A stretch of 39,015 bases of DNA from Dicyema japonicum (taxonomy: Eukaryota; Dicyemida; Rhombozoa; Dicyemidae): positions 1,344,447-1,383,461 of the forward strand of contig RDEW01000004.1 in assembly GCA_011109175.1 (NCBI GenBank), in the 5' to 3' direction. The translations under genes and the position numbers were made by a program. Under the pieces are notes generated by a model. That model did no database searches. It worked only from the letters and a program-made list of their open reading frames with translations, and was not told the origin of the DNA. Numbering within the stretch: the first letter of the stretch is position 1; every line of letters starts with the position of its first letter. This document shows positions 31,410-39,015 of this stretch, in pieces.

Positions 31410-32250
31410 CTAAATTTTGACCATTTTTGACTTTATGAAAAATTTGGCCTTAGACTTTAGCACGTCAAAGATATTCTTGGAATAGATATCATCCCAGTCA
31501 CGTTGCCTCGAAAAATTGTTCGGCATATCTAAACCAGTTTCACACCATTCGCGACGAGCTTCGTCGAAGACTCTTTCCCAAGAAAGTCCGGTTGGAAAAC
31601 TTAAAATTTCTTGGACCAAAAGGCTTCCACTTGAGAGCGATGACATATATACTGGAAAGGCGATCTCCAGCGCCGACCTGAGACCCGTTTCTCCGAGGCG
31701 TGTAGGAAGCTTGCATTGGTTTCAACTCGGCACATCAAAGTGGATGTTTAGAAGTAATTCAGCTGATTTTCTCAATGTCCTATCCAATGATAGGAGGATG
31801 TCACGATGTTTGAAGCAGAGAGAACATCGGAGAGCATATAGGAGTTTGGGCAAGCCGATGCTACTCTTCAAAAGGAAGAAAGCTGTATGAGCATCGAGTA
31901 AGGAGAGTTTCTCCGTGAATTTAGAGAGTTCATCCTCTTTTGTTAGTAGATGGCTCCGCAGTTCCTTTTCATCAAGTGGGCACCCAAGAAAGTATGTCCG
32001 CTCCCTGGGTACGACAGTAATTCCAAGTAGTACCGAGTTGAAAGACTCTACCACGTTAATAAAGCTCCGATTTCTTTATGTTTATCTCAAGTCCGAGGTT
32101 TCGTAGTGCCGGCACGGAATGTGACAGAACGTCGTGAACTTTTCTCCACGGCCCTCCAATCGTGACGTCATCAAGACACCAGAGGTTTAGTTGTGTGTTT
32201 ATAGAGCGGACAATTTCATTGATGGCCAGAGCGACAAAAATCGCCTAATG
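31410..32250 (-). mobile_element. LINE RT fragment of the LDD type
   Basis: Minus strand in order: NEIVRSINTQLNLWCLDDVT (LDD in place of ADD in RT domain C), GLEINIKKSE, then after a frameshift near 32.05 kb TYFLGCPLDEKELRSHL, AFFLLKSSIGLPKLLYALRC and RKSAELLLNIHF, then after a stop RLGETGLRSALEIAFPVYMS. WCLDD followed by FLLK...PKLLY and GLRSA is typical of a widespread invertebrate LINE group. The 5' end is lost at 32250. The separate piece at 3619-3810 is the C-terminal tail of the same group. Confidence 0.8.
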
Positions 32251-32435
32251 ACAAAAATCGCACTAATAATGACTATTGAAATTATCGACCATAAAAAGTG
32301 GATCAATAAAAAATCCAGCAAAGATGAGTTAACACAAAGAAAGAAAAATAATAATTTTTATTGACAAAATAAATTATTAAATAATTATTAAATTTAATTT
32401 AAAAATCTTGAATTCTTGTTTGTTGTTTTCTTTTG
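32251..32435. other. 5' flank of RPSA
   Basis: AT-rich spacer of 185 bp between the LINE break and the RPSA start codon. Probably contains the promoter; no motif singled out. Confidence 0.4.
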
Positions 32436-33115
32436 ATGTCTAATAAAACTCCGTTTTTTCAAATGAGTGAAAAAGATGTCAGATTTATGATTGGGTCAAA
32501 GATTTTAATAACCTCGATCAAAAAAGAACCCCAAATGCTAAAATACCTGAGCGTTAGAGAGAAACATGGTCCCAGTCTCATTAATCCATACGCATTCTGG
32601 AAAGGAATTCAACAAGCCACCCAGCTTATCTCCCAAGTTGAAGACCCAAAAGACATTCTGGTCATCAACAGTAAAAACCTCAAGGCTGCTACAGAGTTTG
32701 CCATGCACATAGGAACTTCTTTAACAGCTGCTCAAACCTTTCTGGAACCTTATGTATGATAATCTGGTAATTTTTAAGGAGTACCGTTCTGCTTTAAATA
32801 TTTTTCCAAATTCAGAAATGTGTGGGAACCTGAAATCCGTGATTTGTGTTTGTGACGCTGATAGTCGTCCAAAATCGAATCACTGTGTCATTCCGGCCAA
32901 TAATAAGGTAGATTTTATTACTTATTCAGGACTCTGATGCCATTAGTGCCACGTGGTATTTCCTAACAAGAGAGGTACTTAGAATGAAGGGAGTCCTAAA
33001 GGCTGATGAAGAGTGGGACGTTAGTCCTGATTCATTTACTCCAGAAGATGTCATTTGCAATGATAATGAGCTGGAAATTGTTACTGAGCTTATCCCTAAG
33101 ATTGAACTTCTTTAA
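32436..33115 (+). CDS. RPSA: 40S ribosomal protein SA (uS2)
   Basis: Small-subunit ribosomal protein, cytoplasmic. ATG at 32436, stop TAA at 33113-33115. Three exons: 32436-32753, 32779-32907, 32930-33115 (introns 25 and 22 nt), giving 210 aa. Recognisable parts are MSEKDVRFMIGSKI at the N-terminus (QMKEEDVLKFLAAG in vertebrates), the middle around EDPKDILVINSKN (ENPADVSVISSRN), CVCDADS and CVIPANNKDSDA (ALCNTDS, IAIPCNNKG), and YFLTREVLRMKG (WMLAREVLRMRG). It is highly diverged. It lacks the TDW-repeat laminin-receptor tail of vertebrates, ending soon after SPDSFTPEDV. FKEYR in an alternative frame at the intron 1 acceptor resembles FREPR, so that junction is less certain. Confidence 0.88.
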
Positions 33116-33224
33116 ATCATTTTTATTGATATTTAACGTTTTTTGCCTTCTTAAGTATCTGAAATATTTTTTTTAACAATTAAACTGGTTGACATCTCTC
33201 TAATAATGTCTTTATCGTACTATC
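33116..33224. other. 3' flank of RPSA
   Basis: AT-rich, no gene. LINE-derived sequence begins right after it. Confidence 0.4.
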
Positions 33225-33415
33225 AGTCTGTCTAATCTACCCCGTAGACGACCTTGATGAACTGTGGAGACGTGTGAGGAGGAAACCTACATGGAGAAAA
33301 CTGGTGGAACGGATAGTGAAAAGCACAGTACTGTTGCACTTGTCCTAGCTTTGTTCCTAGTTCTTAACCTAATCGTTGACCTAACCCTATCATAAAAATT
33401 ATTATTATGGGGGTA
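33225..33415 (+). mobile_element. LINE pol C-terminal end and tail
   Basis: VDDLDELWRRVRRKPTWRKL then VERIVKS is a LINE C-terminal signature (DL..L....R..W..LV..I), also present at 37347-37529 (-). It is followed by non-coding DNA ending AAAATTATTATTATGG, a short microsatellite-like tail. Only the 3' tip survives. Confidence 0.65.
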
Positions 33416-33874
33416 CTATATTTGATGAAGGGGACTCAAGTGCACTAGTAGTAAGAGTACTGTACTGTCAAAGACCAAAGTATTCATATGCTTATGGGGG
33501 TGGATTTAACTACGTAATGAATAAACTATAAGTCAAGCAAATATCTATTATCATTTCTAACTGTTCGAAATAGTTTGTTGAAAGATTAGAGTCAACAGTT
33601 GTCCTTTCTAATCCCTTTCTCTTTATGTACTGTCATTAGCTTTTTTATAATTCTGATTAATTATTGTAACAAATCCTCAATCCTAGTAAGCTCATATTTT
33701 ATGAATTTTTTTATTCATAAGAACAGATACCATTTATCACCTTTTTTCAGATGCAAGTACAGTATGCCAGAGTAGCTATTCCAAGTTACAAATTATTCAA
33801 TAACTTTGGATATTTTTTCTCAACAATTTCAACCTACGGGTCTTCGTTTTCATTGTCAAAACCATACACCAACA
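33416..33874. other. no gene seen
   Basis: Intergenic, AT-rich, no repeat or motif recognised. Confidence 0.4.
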
Positions 33875-34780
33875 CTAAGAAGCATGAATGATAAGATCCT
33901 TATTTAGAGCCAGAGAGTGAATTCTTGTGTTATCCTCGTCAAAGAAACTCTCAGTAACGTCCAACAACTTTTTGGACATGTCCAATTCCAAAATTTTGAA
34001 ATCATTATTTTCTCGTTCACACAGAGCGCATATCCATCTGTGAGACAAAACCATAAACTTTCAGTAACGTCCAACAACTTTTTGGACATGTCCACTTCCA
34101 AAATTTTGAAATCATTATTGTCTCGTTCACACAGGGCGCATATCCATCTGTGAGACAAAACCGCATTTGCCCTTATGAATCCGCTCTGTACCTGCTACAA
34201 AAAAATAATAAACATCAGAAGATATTCGAAAAGGGTTATCAAAGATATCTTCCTCAATGTACTCAGCAATATTATTGGTCTCAGAGTTTTTATCGATCCC
34301 TTGCTTATAAAAAAAGTTAAAATTCCATCCCCAACATTCAAAGGAGAATTCGTGTTAAATACCAGATTGAAAATCTTTGTCAATTTGCCTGGCACTTACT
34401 TAATCATTTTTGCCTTGTTAATTTATTGTTTGCCAAGTTAGTTTCCTTTTATGAAGTTCCACCAACATTTTCCATATTTATGACGAATCTCCTTCTTAAT
34501 TACCATACAATAATTTTCTCTCTTCTTGTCAAATATGCAAAATTTTTCCACTATAAAAACAATCTAGATAAGCTCTTTTCTTTTACCTCTATCTATTCCG
34601 AAATTTATGAATGATGGTACCATCATCGCTGTGGGACTCTGTTAATAACGCACAAGGAGATATTTTACATATCTGGTTGTAACTGTAGGCGTTATCTTCA
34701 CTTTTTTCAGAGTCCAGTGCATGTAGTCTTATGTCTCGCATTATGATCCATCCCGAATTACAAATAAAGTAACCAAACAC
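33875..34780 (-). CDS. unrecognised multi-exon gene
   Basis: Not recognised. The first clear exon (34780 to about 34620) reads VFGYFICNSGWIIMRDIRLH, ALDSEKSEDNAYSYNQICKI, ALLTESHSDD, and a 28-nt GT-AG intron may follow. Around 34.2-34.35 kb is SFECWGWNFNFFYKQGIDKN, IAEYIEEDIFDNPFRISSDV, YYFL. A 27-nt intron (GTAGCAGG...CATAAG) joins this in phase to ANAVLSHRWICALCERDNND, then FKILELDMSKKLLDVTES, FFDEDNTRIHSLALNKDLII and a TAG stop at 33877-33875. Junctions at 34.36-34.60 kb are unresolved. A 110-bp tandem duplication (33951-34170) repeats the RWICALCERDNND-to-DVTES stretch and breaks the frame unless one copy is dropped. Confidence 0.5.
33951..34170. repeat. 110-bp tandem duplication in the unrecognised gene
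   Basis: Copies 33951-34060 and 34061-34170 begin TCAGTAACGTCCAACAAC and differ at about three positions. 110 is not a multiple of 3. Confidence 0.9.
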
Positions 34781-35488
34781 ATTACAGCGACTTTACAGGT
34801 GTTTGTAAACACCCTCGCAATTAAATGCTCATACATTAAAATGAATTATCTGTCCTCCCACAATTAATTTGAAATACTACCAATATGTCATTAATCCCCA
34901 TACTGTGGATCCTCCCATCAAAACATACATGTATAGCAAAGCCATGTGGTGGCATTCGGAGTTTAGCATAAGACTAAACTCGACGTAATTCACTTCAACT
35001 ATCAGACATTATAGATGCGGCACTTCCAGTCAGGACCACTATGGATATCAACTGGATAAGCAATCGCGTTTCGCGGCCATCGTGGCTTCTGAGCTAATCA
35101 ATAGCTCGGAATTTAACGAATTGGCTAATTAAAAAATTCCCAAAAATTTGTCAAACCAAAGTCTCAGCGAATAAAATGTCATCATTATAATAAGAAGACC
35201 ATCGTATCGTCATCATCGACTTTTAATAAACAAATAGACTTAATAATTAAAAAGAATAAAATGTCATCATTATAATAAGAAGACCATCGTATCGTCATCA
35301 TCGACTTTTAATAAACAAATAGACTTAATAATTAAAAAACAATAAATATGACGTTTTTAGAACATACAAGAAGCCAAATAACACGTTTAATTAAACGTTT
35401 TATTGTATTTTTTAAATAATTTAACATTAATTAAAATTTTTTATTACTTATTTACTTTATTAATTAAAATTTTTATGCGCAAAATTCT
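34781..35488. other. no gene seen; contains an 85-bp tandem duplication
   Basis: No coding signal. From 35110 onward it is very AT-rich. A two-copy duplication is listed separately. Confidence 0.45.
35169..35338. repeat. 85-bp tandem duplication
   Basis: Copies 35169-35253 and 35254-35338, starting GAATAAAATGTCATC, are essentially identical and non-coding. Confidence 0.9.
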
Positions 35489-35830
35489 ATGAACAGAATA
35501 AAAGCCCCACTACGTCGATTTATCGGAGCTAGCCAAAGTGGGTTTGTCTCTGGAAGATCAACTTCCGATGCCGTTTGGAGCCACAAATGGATGTGTGCTT
35601 CATGGCAAAAATATAAAGAGAAGTACCACATAATGGGAATCGATTTATCTAAGGCATTTGACTCAATCAGCAGAGTCAAGATGATACAAATATTAACACC
35701 ACTACTCGAGGAAGATTTCATCAGAATAATTCGTTATCTACTCTCCTCCACTCAACTATTTATCTAGCTCGGAAATCAGAAATCCAGAGTATTCGGAACA
35801 AATAAGGGTCTTCCGCGGAATCCGGCTCCT
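35489..35830 (+). mobile_element. LINE RT fragment, QGDSLSP family
   Basis: RRFIGASQSGFVSGRSTSDA, VWSHKWMCASWQKYKEKYHI and MGIDLSKAFDSISR (RT domain A), then a stop and FGTNKGLPRNPAP, a corrupted domain B. The same family in opposite orientation starts about 200 bp downstream, so the two make an inverted, convergent pair. Confidence 0.8.
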
Positions 35831-36039
35831 GTGTGTGCTAAGTAATTGTCCATTGCGACATTTGCGGGGACCTGGTAAGAATATATCAACTCTCTATGGA
35901 ATAAATTTGTTCCATGGCAAGAAAACTCAATCTTGATTTGAAAATATTATCTGACAGCACGCCGGATTTGAATTATTATAAAGGTTTGCATTAGAGATCT
36001 TCATAGGTCAGTTGATCTTGATTACTGACTTGAACTGAG
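35831..36039. other. spacer between convergent LINE fragments
   Basis: No recognisable content. Confidence 0.35.
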
Positions 36040-37180
36040 CTCTGTGGAAGGAATCAAGATGGTCCATTTCTCCTATTAGAGATTCCCCAAGTCCCAGAGT
36101 TGTAGGTTAGTATCGGGTTGACAAAAGCTTTGTATATTCTCAGCCTGGTGTTTAGTCCTATCCTCTTCTTGTGGCTCCACATTTACGATATTTTTTCAGT
36201 GCAATCATAGCAAGGATCTTCCTACAAGTAACATCTTCAGAGTCTCCTAGAAGCGAGCCAACATTCTTTTGCTTTCTCCATGACTCGTCCGATCTCCGAT
36301 TATTAAACTCCGTTTTGTTGGATTTACGGATAAGAACTATTTCGAAAATATGTTTCTGTTGCCTTCTCCATGTCTCGTCCGATATCCGATTATTAAACTC
36401 CGTTTTTTGGGATTTACGGATAAGAACTATTTCGAAAATATATGTGAGAGTATGCTGAGCATGTGCTGAAGTGTTTGAGTATCCTCAGAGATAAAATCCA
36501 GATCGTCCGCATAAATTTTCTCGTCATAGTTGTTTCCAATCAGGGCCCTGAACTCTTTTAGACAGCTTCAAAGTAAACAACAAAGAGGACAGAAGATAAC
36601 GAGTTTCCCTGTGGAACTCCACGTAAAGTCGTAAAAAAGTTGGATGCACGTTTGTCACTTTCGACAGAAAGAGGAGGGTTCTGCATGAGCAGGCGTATTT
36701 TTAACGTCGTCAAGGTGGAGAAAACTCTTCAGAACTTCCATAATTGTTCCCTGTGTACCGAATTGAATGCATGGACATATCAATGCCAAGTATTTCAATA
36801 TTTTTTATACTTTTGTAATAAAGCACAATACCATCTGTGCCGCCACACTAAATTGGCTGTAGACCTGCCTGTCCTAAATCCACTTTGGCCGGGGGATAGG
36901 AATTTGTTGAGTTTGTTTTTTATCTGGTGTAATGCTATGAGACAGTGTTTTGCGTGTGAAAGTTGGTAGAATTATTGGTTTAAGGTTGCAAATGAGACCT
37001 TTAACTTTCCCGGGTTTTTTAGAGGTATTAGCCACCCTTTCCCAGTTCCAGCACATTGTCTTTCTAGCGAGACCGATTGAAAACATTGTTGATCATTTTA
37101 GCTAGCTCCTCCGGGGCATGTTTTAAAAGTTCTGTTGGGATATTATCTGGTCCTGCAGATCTTTTGGTGTTCAGTTTTTT
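36040..37180 (-). mobile_element. LINE RT fragment, QGDSLSP family, copy B
   Basis: Minus strand in order: AGPDNIPTELLKHAPEELAK near 37.1 kb, LGKGWLIPLKKPGKVKG and NLKPIILPTFTRKTLS (pre-RT), LLQKYKKY, VPQGNSLSSVLF (domain B), a degraded YADD region near 36.5 kb, and at the C-terminal side SHKKRIGLNTRLRIYKAFVN, PILTYNSGTWGIS. Frameshifts and stops are frequent. Over 36400-36750 its DNA is nearly the same as positions 1-290, the other copy of the family. A diverged 90-bp tandem repeat (36271-36450) sits in the downstream part. Confidence 0.85.
36271..36450. repeat. 90-bp tandem repeat, diverged
   Basis: Copies 36271-36360 and 36361-36450 differ at roughly 6-8 positions, more than any other tandem pair here, so this one looks like a genuine older duplication. 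The unit includes GGATTTACGGATAAGAACTA, also at position 1. Confidence 0.8.
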
Positions 37181-37261
37181 TAATGCTTAAGAGTTTCCGA
37201 AATGCTTATTGGGTGCAATAAAGTGGATTTGTCAGGTTTCGATAGTTTATGTGGTTAATAT

Positions 37262-37545
37262 TACTAATTATTATTATTAATAGCACTTTCGAAGAACCAA
37301 AAATGTAATTTATTTAATTAAGGTTCCGCTTGTGCCGTATTTTTCTTCAGGTTATTCTTTCTTCCACAATTCTATTAACTAACTTCCTCCATGCTCCGCG
37401 GTTACAGGCAGTTATTCTGAGCGTATCCAGATCATCTCCTGTTTTCAGCTTTCGTCCTACATTGGTCAGGTCCTTGTGTAGAACCTCTGGCAAAGTTATG
37501 CGAGGTCTTCCACGGAACGAGGTATTCACTTCTGGGCAGAAATAA
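37262..37545 (-). mobile_element. LINE pol C-terminal end and 3' tail
   Basis: The minus frame 37529-37347 reads SFRGRPRITLPEVLHKDLTN, DLDTLRITACNRGAWRKLVN, RIVEER. RGRPR...DL..L...A.dR..WR.LV is a standard LINE C-terminal module, shared with 33225-33415. It ends in a TAATAATAATAA-type tail at 37262-37280. Its non-coding 3' part resembles 15650-15710. Confidence 0.7.
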
Positions 37546-37559
37546 TATTACTAATATAG

Positions 37560-38200
37560 ATTATTAATATTTTTTATTTAAAAAAATATTTAATTTATAC
37601 AGATGGTGAGCAAAAAATTAATGAAAGCTCTTGAGGAACACAGGAAAAACCTCTCGATCCTATTGAGGCGTACCGGGATCACTTAATTAGTTGGTTTACT
37701 CCTTCTTTCTTGGTGTTCTTTTTTCGGGGTTATTAAATAAAATAAATAAATAATAATGAAAGCTCTTGGCTGTATATGATGCTGATGGAGATTGGTGGTA
37801 TCTAGCAGTTGAATTTGAAATTCCAAGCGAAACTGCTCAGGAAAGCGAAGGCTTAATACGATAATGCTCCATGCTACTCCAAAATTGAGGTCGTATTGGA
37901 GGAACTAAAATTTGTGTCGCGTGTCATTTTGAAACTAGCACTGCATTGTCCAATGCTCAACCCAATCGAGAGTGTCTGGTCTTTTTTGAAAAGCGATATT
38001 AAAAGAAATTTGGCTGATCAAATAACTAATGTGTCAACTGAAGAAAAGAATGGTGTTTGAATTGCTGAGTACAAAGAATACTTGAAGGGTTAGTTTACAA
38101 TGCAATGGATAAGGTTACTGAAACTCTTTGTAGTATGTTTGTTGCAGGAATTCAGAATCATGTGTCAAATGCATGGAATAAGAGTGATATGCAATTTTAG
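37560..38200 (+). mobile_element. DDE transposase relic (Tc1/IS630-like) interrupted by a LINE insertion
   Basis: After the nested insertion, the plus frame gives YDNAPCYSKIEVVLEELKF (second catalytic Asp, DNAPCH-like), HCPMLNPIESVWSFLKSDIK (NPIE-VW block with the third acidic residue), a stop, then NAMDKVTETLCSMFVAGIQN with HVSNAWNKSDM. The N-terminal half is reduced to a short stretch before 37620. Stops and the insertion make it inactive. Confidence 0.7.
37634..37753 (+). mobile_element. 120-bp nested LINE 3'-end insertion
   Basis: Bounded by a perfect 15-bp direct repeat TAATGAAAGCTCTTG (37619-37633 and 37754-37768). It holds the last codons of a LINE pol, GGGATCACTTAATTAGTTGG, and an AATAAAATAAATAAATAA tail. 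This is an extremely 5'-truncated target-primed insertion. Confidence 0.85.
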
Positions 38201-39015
38201 TATTAAATTATTATGGAAAAATTCAAATTTTGTGCAACTATTAAAAAAGTTGAAAAATTTTCATTTTAAATTACAGTTTCATTTTGAATAATACTATTCT
38301 CATTTTGAGTGAAACTGTTATTTTTTGAATTACTTTTTGAGACTTTTGAGACGATTTCGATTATTTATATAAATCTTTGTTTTTGCGATCAAATTAATTA
38401 GTAGAAGACTGGGCTATGCTTTGGATGGTTTTGTTCAGATATTTCACTTCACTTGCAAATGATTGAAACTTATTGTGTCAAATTCCACTACGTTTAGTCC
38501 ACGAAATATGCAAATTTAATCCCATCGCCATAATTGAACAATATGGCACATATCCTCTAGTTTAACTGGAAACAGAATTCCACATATCTGAAGCCAAAAT
38601 CCTTGTACAATTAAGGCTTTTAGCCAAATCAGTGGCGGTATTGATAGACTTTGTACTTGTCATAACAAGGGGGTCATCTCTAACGGTCGAGGCATGACGA
38701 AATTTGTCGTCTGCTATTCATCGCCTGGTCTTAAAGATTGTCAATGGGAATGTTCTAAGAAATGCTTGAGACATAATGTCTGCCGCATACCTACACGCGT
38801 TTGACTAGGCAGATATAGTATTCTTCCTATTGGTGTTGCAAATTATGGCGAACTTCTATTTTCAAAAATTGTAGAAAACTTGTAACTATTAAGCTCACCT
38901 CAGAGTTGTCACCCGTACAGATTGGAGTTATGATCAAAAATGGTTCCAAGACTGGTATCCTTTCAACAACTTGAGAAAAATATTATAACTGTCAAACTGA
39001 TATCTCTAATGTCTT
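38201..39015. other. no confident gene
   Basis: After an AT-rich stretch, short plus-strand blocks look faintly coding (PLRLVHEICKFNPIAIIEQY, ETEFHISEAKILVQLRLLAK, SVAVLIDFVLVITRGSS at about 38.49-38.69 kb). They may be exons of a gene running off the right edge, but no family or complete splice pattern is supportable. Confidence 0.3.

Noticed and set aside
7782..33115. A ciliate or nucleomorph source, where introns are also tiny
   Set aside because: Standard stop codons are used, and RPSA plus CDK8, PIKfyve, MTMR6-type and WDR49-type genes with LINE, hAT, pogo and SINE elements fit an animal nuclear genome.
38100..38291. A 63-codon plus-strand protein
   Set aside because: Off-frame reading of the transposase relic, whose real frame reads NAMDKVTETLCSMFVAG here.

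Overview
This window is animal nuclear DNA. It is AT-rich, crowded with decayed transposons, and holds five conserved protein genes that only read correctly if they are spliced at extremely short introns. I traced 57 introns by hand (20 in the PIKfyve gene, 18 in the WDR49-like gene, 9 in the myotubularin gene, 8 in CDK8, 2 in RPSA). All but two are about 20-34 nt, most 21-25 nt, and nearly all are GT-AG. Introns this small combined with a metazoan gene set (PIKfyve, an active MTMR6/7/8-type myotubularin, CDK8, a ciliary EF-hand/WD40 protein, RPSA) are the known signature of dicyemid mesozoans such as Dicyema. That is my best placement. It is inferred from intron size and gene content, not from a database match.

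Layout: 1-7.5 kb is transposon debris: pieces of several non-LTR retrotransposon (LINE) families on both strands, a hAT-like end, a small hairpin repeat, and tandem duplications around the single N at 6874. 7.78-12.50 kb (-) is an intact PIKfyve/Fab1 gene (21 exons, 1309 aa). 12.7-17.3 kb is LINE and SINE remnants. 17.62-21.07 kb (+) is a WDR49/WDY-family gene (19 exons) whose frame is broken only by two short tandem duplications. 21.08-22.23 kb (-) is an unrecognised multi-exon gene, followed by a complete tRNA-derived SINE with perfect target-site duplications. 22.76-24.69 kb (+) is a complete MTMR6/7/8-type phosphoinositide 3-phosphatase (about 574 aa). 24.7-28.1 kb is LINE, SINE and weak coding fragments. 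28.29-29.63 kb (-) is CDK8 (9 exons, 385 aa). 30.13-31.28 kb (+) is a decayed pogo/Tigger DNA transposon with TIRs and TA target sites. 31.4-32.25 kb (-) is a LINE piece. 32.44-33.12 kb (+) is a divergent 210-aa RPSA (uS2) gene. 33.88-34.78 kb (-) is a second unrecognised multi-exon gene. 35.5-38.2 kb is LINE copies and a DDE transposase relic carrying a nested 120-bp LINE insertion. The last 0.8 kb has no supportable gene.

The genes are independent, with no operon-like order. Two of them act on the same lipids: PIKfyve makes PI(3,5)P2 from PI3P, and the myotubularin removes the 3-phosphate from both. CDK8 is the Mediator kinase, RPSA a small-subunit ribosomal protein, and the WDR49-like protein probably belongs to cilia or sperm.

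The most important pattern for anyone using the sequence is about a dozen two-copy tandem duplications of 85-209 bp. Several break otherwise perfect gene models, and one straddles the lone N. I think most are unmerged contig overlaps or haplotype joins, not biology. The coding lengths support this: with one copy of each duplication removed, the WDR49-like gene gives exactly 943 codons.
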